Source: Isoetes taiwanensis
Taxonomy: Eukaryota > Streptophyta > Lycopodiopsida > Isoetales > Isoetaceae
Length of the DNA: 64,000 bases
Assembly (NCBI GenBank): GCA_021234155.1
Contig: JAJEKV010000004.1
Coordinates: forward strand, 15,867,059 to 15,931,058
Direction of reading: 5' to 3'
Shown: piece after piece, positions 58,726 to 64,000 of the stretch
How the letters are laid out: the number at the start of each line of letters is the position of its first letter
Position numbering within the stretch: position 1 is the first letter of the stretch
The notes under the pieces: generated by a model
Told to the model about the DNA's origin: nothing
What the model saw: the letters and a program-made list of their open reading frames with translations, nothing else
Databases searched by the model: none
Translations under genes and position numbers: made by a program

Positions 58726-60035
58726 ACCTAGCCTATGAGTTTAGTTACATTTGATGGTGGCCTTTGACGTGGACTTAGAAAGTACATAACATATTTGACA
58801 ACTTCGTTATATAAGAACATTTTGTAGGACTTTTATCTATTGTTTAGATAGATTTCATTGAATGGCTATTTGGCGCAATTTCATGGAGTAGAGCAACATT
58901 TGATTTGAAGAACTCTTATGCAATAGCTTTCTAAACCATAGCTATAAAGTTCCCAATGCAAAATGAATGTAGCCAATAGCTATACCTGCAAAAGCAGTGA
59001 ATAACTAGCAAATATCAAAAGATGGTCAATTGGAATGCAACCACTTCGAAATTTGAGATCCTTCACTCAAATGTTTCTAGATAATGTGAAAAGTCCCGCA
59101 ACAATTGTCAACAATAGATAACAATTATTGCTTCCTACAAAATAGAGCTTCCTTTTACAATCAAGCTACGACCTAGAGGTTCGAGAATAAATTTCTTTTT
59201 TTCTTTTTCTTTTTTGGTAGCCAGAATAGGCTTCTTCTTTTTTCTTCCATGTGGACATTGGTTTGCAACATTCATTTTACCATGCACTTTTTGTGGCAGG
59301 ACATTTGGACATTCGGCAACCAGGCATCTCAAAAGAACATATCTTAGCATCTATATCTGCTTTTGGTTGGGAGAGATGGCAGAGGATTCTTAGTTAAGCG
59401 AGCTTTCAATTTTCTAGCCATGAATTTCCACTTTCTGTTTATGTTATTTGTGTAATTCATGGGAAGAAATAATGATAGCAAAGTGTTTATGATATTGGAT
59501 TTCTATTCTCAGGAACTATGATTTACATTATGTTGTTCAACAGCTATAGATTATTGCTTTTTGGATTTTGGCTATAGATTATCCAAAGGTATTAACAAAT
59601 CATATCATCGACTCGAGTTACACCTTGTTACAAAATCTGAATTACATGCTACCAACAGAATCTTCCCCTCTCTCTGCCACAAAGGCTGGTTCCTTGGATG
59701 CCACAAAGGCTGGCTCGTTAGATGTCGCTCTTCACTAGTCTACAGAGTTCACCATGAATGTTCTATGAATAGGGCCAATGTTCTATGAATATGGCCACTT
59801 CGTAATTACCTTCTTGGATATTGGAACTCCATCTGGAGACCATGGAATGTGACGAGGGCTAGTGCATTTATATATAATTTCAAATGTCCCCACAGTAGCA
59901 TTGTTTAGCATCTAAACTTCAAGCAAAAAAGTTTCTACAAATAGCAAACCAAGCTCATCTGGCTGAATTTGTTCTAACATTTGGCCTTCATGTTCATCTG
60001 CAAGGGGAAGCAAACTCTACGTAATGTTCTCCAAA
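58726..60035. other. No gene recognised
   Basis: AT-rich, short frames without motifs. A short duplication AATGTTCTATGAATA(G/T)GGCCA occurs at about 59756-59795. Confidence 0.45.
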
Positions 60036-60206
60036 CACCTATCCTTTATGTGTTTCTATGAGCAGTGCCACATCATTACTCTATTGTCCTCCCTCTATGA
60101 GGGTACATATTCCATGACATCCTTAAATCCTTTATGTGTTTTTATGAGTAATGTCACATCATTACTCTATGGTCTTCCCTCTACGAGGGTACATATAATA
60201 TTCCAT
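60035..60206. repeat. ~85-bp direct tandem duplication
   Basis: CCTTTATGTGTTTCTATGAG...CACATCATTACTCTAT...CCCTCTATGAGGGTACATAT at about 60043-60111 is repeated at 60129-60198 with several substitutions. Each copy contains the small inverted repeat CCCTCTA-TGAGGG. Confidence 0.88.
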
Positions 60207-60209
60207 GAG

Positions 60210-61300
60210 ACATGTCACGATCATTTCTTATGACATATTTGCACAAACAAGTAAAAGGACTTTTTGTTGAGATTACTACTACTATATACTTTGCCTAATT
60301 CGTTTTGGTTTGGGGGAGGGTTTTCTGGCAGTGGTTAGGACTATGATTTCAGTATCGTATTGTATAAAAAATGGTATAATTTGCCATGTTGGAGGAGCTT
60401 GAATGGTTATTGCTATTTTGGGTGCTTTGCAACTCCTTTTTTATGGATGTTTTTGCAAAGGCTCAATTATTTGATTATAAGGAAAAAATAAACCAAATTT
60501 AAGCTATTTTAAGATTTTTCCATGACCAAATTTTTTAGGCCACGGGATGAGATTAGATTATTGCTTTTTTTTTTGGGGTGCCAAGCGATCCAAAGGCTTC
60601 TAGGGAGGCCTTCATATCATGGCCTTTATCGAGTGGTATACGTGGCGACCAATTGATCTCCATCTCCATTTGAATTTTTTTCGAAGGTTTGTTGCAAGAA
60701 TCGGCACCTTAGATGGGGTTTGTTGCAAGAATGTCGACATAGAGGTTGAAATCCCCGCCATGGTTCCTTTCTTTCGAACATGGTTTTCCCGCATTGGGTT
60801 CTTTGTTTTCTTTGACACGGGGTTCTTTGTTTCTTTGGCACCATGGCGAGAGAATTCATTTATATACTCACCTACGGATTCGGCATTGTTTATGGTCGAT
60901 GCTAAGCTTTGCCCATGAAAAGTTTCTGGATGCCAAGCATACTCATCTTCTCGCTTGCTTTGTTTCATTTCATTTGGCCTTCATGTTCATCTGCATGGAG
61001 TTCAAACTCTACGGGTTTCATGCTAACCATTGGCTTTTTATTTTTTCTTTTTCTTGTGCTTCAACCATTTGTTCGATCGACACCATAGGAAGTGGTGTTT
61101 TATTTTTTGGGTCAAAATCTTAATGGCCATTGATGCGTCGCACAATACCGGGTCTATCCCACATCATCAATGGCTCTTCCCTAAAAGCGAGGGAATAAAA
61201 CCCATAAAGATGCATGACAAGAGCATGCACATAATTCCGAAAAAAAAAAAAACCATTTTGGGTTTTATAAGATGCCGTTATGAATTTTTACGCCATATAG
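60210..61300. other. No gene recognised
   Basis: Frames at 60612-60968 (minus, 118 codons) and 60746-61123 (plus, 125 codons) overlap each other and carry no motif I know. A GTTTCTTTG/CCATGG-type microduplication (GGGTTCTTTGTTTTCTTTGAC, GGGTTCTTTGTTTCTTTGGC at about 60797-60840) is visible. Confidence 0.4.
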
Positions 61301-61302
61301 GG

Positions 61303-61372
61303 GGCGAGGTGCGGGGCAAGGAAGTAGACTCGCCGTCTTCGGCTCGCCCACCACTTTGCCCTGCACCTCGCC
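61303..61372. repeat. GC-rich 70-bp hairpin, 17-bp stem
   Basis: GGCGAGGTGCGGGGCAA pairs with TTGCCCTGCACCTCGCC with one mismatch; an inner stem ACTCGCCG/CGGCTCGCC-like surrounds TCTTC. It stands out as GC-rich in AT-rich sequence. Confidence 0.85.
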
Positions 61373-61835
61373 TTTACAGAGCATAAGAGCCCACAAGCGC
61401 ATTTCATATAATACATGAATTAATACATGAATTGCTGCTCTTGGATATGTTGTGGGTTTTCTTGCCTTCTTTAATTCTCTTTGTTTTCCATCACGGCCTA
61501 AATAGTTCCCTGTCATTTCATTTTGAGTTTGCTTATTTTTATGTCATACTTAGCTAATTCTACTTCAATCTCTTGGCCTTGCTTGCAATCTCTTTTCTAT
61601 TTTGCTATCTTAACTCTTATTGAACTAAATATTTTCCAGCTCATGGATAACATTGTATTGTCCCATTGCAAGTTAGATGCTGAAGGAATTGCTCCGTTGT
61701 ATTGTTACAAAATTGTTATTTTCCCATTTTTTACATTGGTGGATGTTGTACTTCACAACTTTTCCGATTATTTATCTACATACATTTTATGGACTATAAT
61801 GATAAATTGTTAAGCTATAGCATCTGCATCTGAAA
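61373..61835. other. No gene recognised
   Basis: AT-rich. The minus-strand LRR gene to the right may have its 3' exons here, but I cannot see a transmembrane or kinase-coding block. Confidence 0.4.
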
Positions 61836-61837
61836 TT

Positions 61838-64000
61838 TCCATAATTTTATGCGTACCAATCGGCCTTGCAGAAGAGAAAAATTGATTGTCCTCTATATAC
61901 CTGCGCAGAAAGGAAAATCATTTCCATTATTTGATAGATAAGAAAATAAAAAACAGTAGAATGAGCATTTTTACAATGAAGAAAAAATGTCTTTAAAATA
62001 TCTATAATGTCCATATTCATTAAACTGACTCTTAAATTTGGATAGTGCTAGCATCTTTTTGGAGTTCTACAATGTGCAAACATATTGGGCGTAATCCACA
62101 ACGATAAGGTAATGTCAAGAGAAAATCTATGCTGCAAGTCTAGATTAAATTCCATACAACTTAAATTTTGTTCTCCTACTAAGCTTTGTGGCAAGGCTTC
62201 CTTGTCCACAAGCTGATATGCAGGTTTACTACTTTTAAACTTGTCCATTTTTGCAATCCCCTTTTTAAGTCTCTGATTTTATACCAGAGCAGCATCAAGT
62301 ACAGATAGAGCAAAACATCTAAAATGTATTGTGTGAATGTGGATTGAAGAAAAAACAGAGTAAATGGATAAAGAAGCATACATCTCTTTCAAACTCGAAT
62401 GCTCGTAGAGTGCATTGGGAATTTCTCCACTTAAAGAATTGTGATCAAGGTATCTGGATATGCCAGAAAAGGTTATAAGAATTATGATGTGTTCACTGAT
62501 AGGCCAATACAGAAAGAGTTAAAAGTTCATACAAATATGTCAATCCTGAAAGGGTGGCAAGTGCATCAGGCACAACGCCAATAAGCCTATTATATGATAA
62601 GTACCTTCAAGAAAAACAGAACAAATAAATCCATGATAAACCTGATGCTTGAATAAACAGTATAATAACTTACAAAATCTCAAGGTTTTTTATCCTTGAA
62701 ATCTCATTTGGTATCCCTCCATAAAAGAAATTGTTGTTTAGATAACTGCATTAATATCATATGAAAACTTTAACAATCAGGGTCATGCACAAAATTGATA
62801 GCAAGTCAACTGAACCAAAAATGTGGCAACTACAATAAAAGAAGTTAAAGCAATATAGCTGGATAACAGAAGCTCTTACAGATTGCGAAGAGAAGGAAAG
62901 CAAGGTTTTCCTGCAGTCCATTCACTTCTAATAAGCCCACGTATTGTACCCGTAAGACGATTGTTGCCAACGTCCCTGCCAAGCACCACTCACAGCCATC
63001 AAATATTTATCAGAAAATATTTAATCAGAAAGGGACCAAAAAACACTTCTATCACAGAATTCTTTAAAGACTTTGTGTCTCAATTATTAAAAAACACCTT
63101 AGCCTACAAATAACTTGCAATGTCATTCCACTACTTACAGGTGGCGGAGTTTAGGCAATGTACACAGTTCTATAGGGATGTGCCCAATCAAATTGTTTTC
63201 ATGAAGATGGAGATAACGAAGTTCTGTCAAATATCCAAGTTCCTTTGGAATGGTACCTCCTAAATTATTGAAGCTTAAAAACCTGGCAGCCACAATGAAT
63301 GCTCAGTCCCATGAGGTGATAATATTTGGAATCGAAAGGGACTGTCCCATACTCACAAACTTCTCAGGTTCCTTAGCTCACTTATTTCTATTGGAATCCT
63401 GTCCTGTAGCTTGTTCCCTCTTAAATTTCTGGAAAACGTAGTATTATACATAAGAAAGGCGTTACTTATATAAAGCATCCTGCAAGAATATAGACTTACA
63501 ATGTTTCTAGTAGTCTAAGACGCCCAATTTGAGGAGGAATCGTACCACTGAGTTTATTTCCATGGAGATCACTGAAAGAAAAACGAATTAAACAAATGTC
63601 AATAGAATGAGGAGACAATAAATTACGAGCAGAATAATTAATAGACTTTATTATTTCAATCCATTTACTCAGTCCATGGTGCTAAATCTGCCAACCTGAC
63701 ATAGCAATTTAGGACTTCAAACCTCCAACATTAATAAACAAGAAAAATCTCAGAATTGTCCCTCAAAAACATTCTAAGAAGCCTTTCTTCTGTTTCTTTC
63801 ATTTTGGCTTGATTGCCACAATTCATGAATGTTACATAAAACATCTGATTCAAGATGGTCCAAGCGACATACAGTTTCTTGAGGCTCAGCAAGCTTGTTA
63901 CAGATATGGGAAATGCGCCAACAATTGAGCCTTGAGTCAATTCCCTGAGAAAAAGTGAAAGTTCAGGAATTGTAAAGAGAGCCATAAGAAACAATCCACT
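61838..64000 (-). CDS. LRR protein gene (receptor-like), partial, 72-nt modular exons
   Basis: Eight exons are certain, right to left: 63944-63873, 63571-63500, 63428-63357, 63282-63139, 62975-62880, 62745-62674, 62604-62533 and 62453-62382. Six are exactly 72 nt (24 residues, one leucine-rich repeat), one is 144 nt (two repeats) and one 96 nt; each is bordered by AG and GT. They read plant-type repeats: DLHGNKLSGTIPPQIGRL, NLRGNKLQDRIPIEISEL, HLHENNLIGHIPIELCTL, YLNNNFFYGGIPNEI, YLDHNSLSGEIPNAL. All keep one phase, so exons can be skipped or duplicated without frameshift. A further exon (YIEDNQFF) may lie at 61838-61905. Plant LRRs with this L-x-G-x-I-P pattern form extracellular ligand-binding domains of receptor kinases or receptor-like proteins. 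N-terminus lies beyond 64000; no kinase or membrane segment was found. Frames are intact, so this is the one likely functional gene. Confidence 0.88.

Overview
The window looks like nuclear DNA of a land plant with a repeat-rich genome, most likely a seed-free vascular plant such as a fern or lycophyte. Support: LTR retrotransposons with plant initiator-tRNA primer sites, a decayed PLS-class PPR gene, an LRR gene built from exact 72-nt exons, GT-AG introns, and no bacterial gene organisation. The clade is inference; no gene here fixes it. Family and domain names are my recognition from motifs, not search results. Most coding stretches are broken by frameshifts, so nearly everything except the right-edge LRR gene is annotated as a pseudogene or element remnant.

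Layout. 0.9-2.5 kb (-): broken copy of a DUF7869-type gene. 3.9-8.8 kb: a broken intron-containing (+) gene whose 3' half carries motifs of a beta-class DNA amino-methyltransferase (ADLPYGF, then a VLD...ALKKGRES block) and whose 5' half may be ParB-like. In and just upstream of its introns sit arrays of near-perfect 26-28 bp palindromes spaced every ~41 bp. This is the most unusual locus of the window. 9.9-11 kb: LTR fragment. 14.3-16.2 kb: PPR pseudogene. 17.3-17.7 kb: truncated MITE-like repeat. 19.7-23.7 kb: 4-kb minisatellite of a 19-bp unit whose 38-bp dimers can fold into hairpins, followed by CT and CA microsatellites and a 156-bp tandem repeat.

24.9-37.3 kb: decayed Ty3/gypsy region: a truncated 5' LTR end with a primer-binding site, a long leader with charged ORFs and duplicated hairpins, gag-PR-RT-RH-IN with a chromodomain-like tail, a polypurine tract and a 1.67-kb 3' LTR. 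37.5-37.9 kb: complete MITE-like repeat. 38.2-49.2 kb: probable MuDR-like transposon with a SWIM-type MULE transposase on the minus strand, a convergent unrecognised gene on the plus strand, and related GC-rich sequences in inverted orientation at the two ends. 50.5-57.5 kb: a second DUF7869-type gene (+) split by a near-complete Ty1/copia element (-) with a perfect 5-bp target duplication AGTCC. 58.3-58.7 kb: remnant of a LINE-type endonuclease. 61.8-64.0 kb: exons of an LRR protein gene (-) continuing past the right edge.

There is no operon-like cooperation. The window is a succession of transposons, some nested, and their remnants, with one probable resident gene at the right end. The two DUF7869 copies, the methyltransferase gene and the MuDR-like element are the parts most likely to encode poorly described biology.
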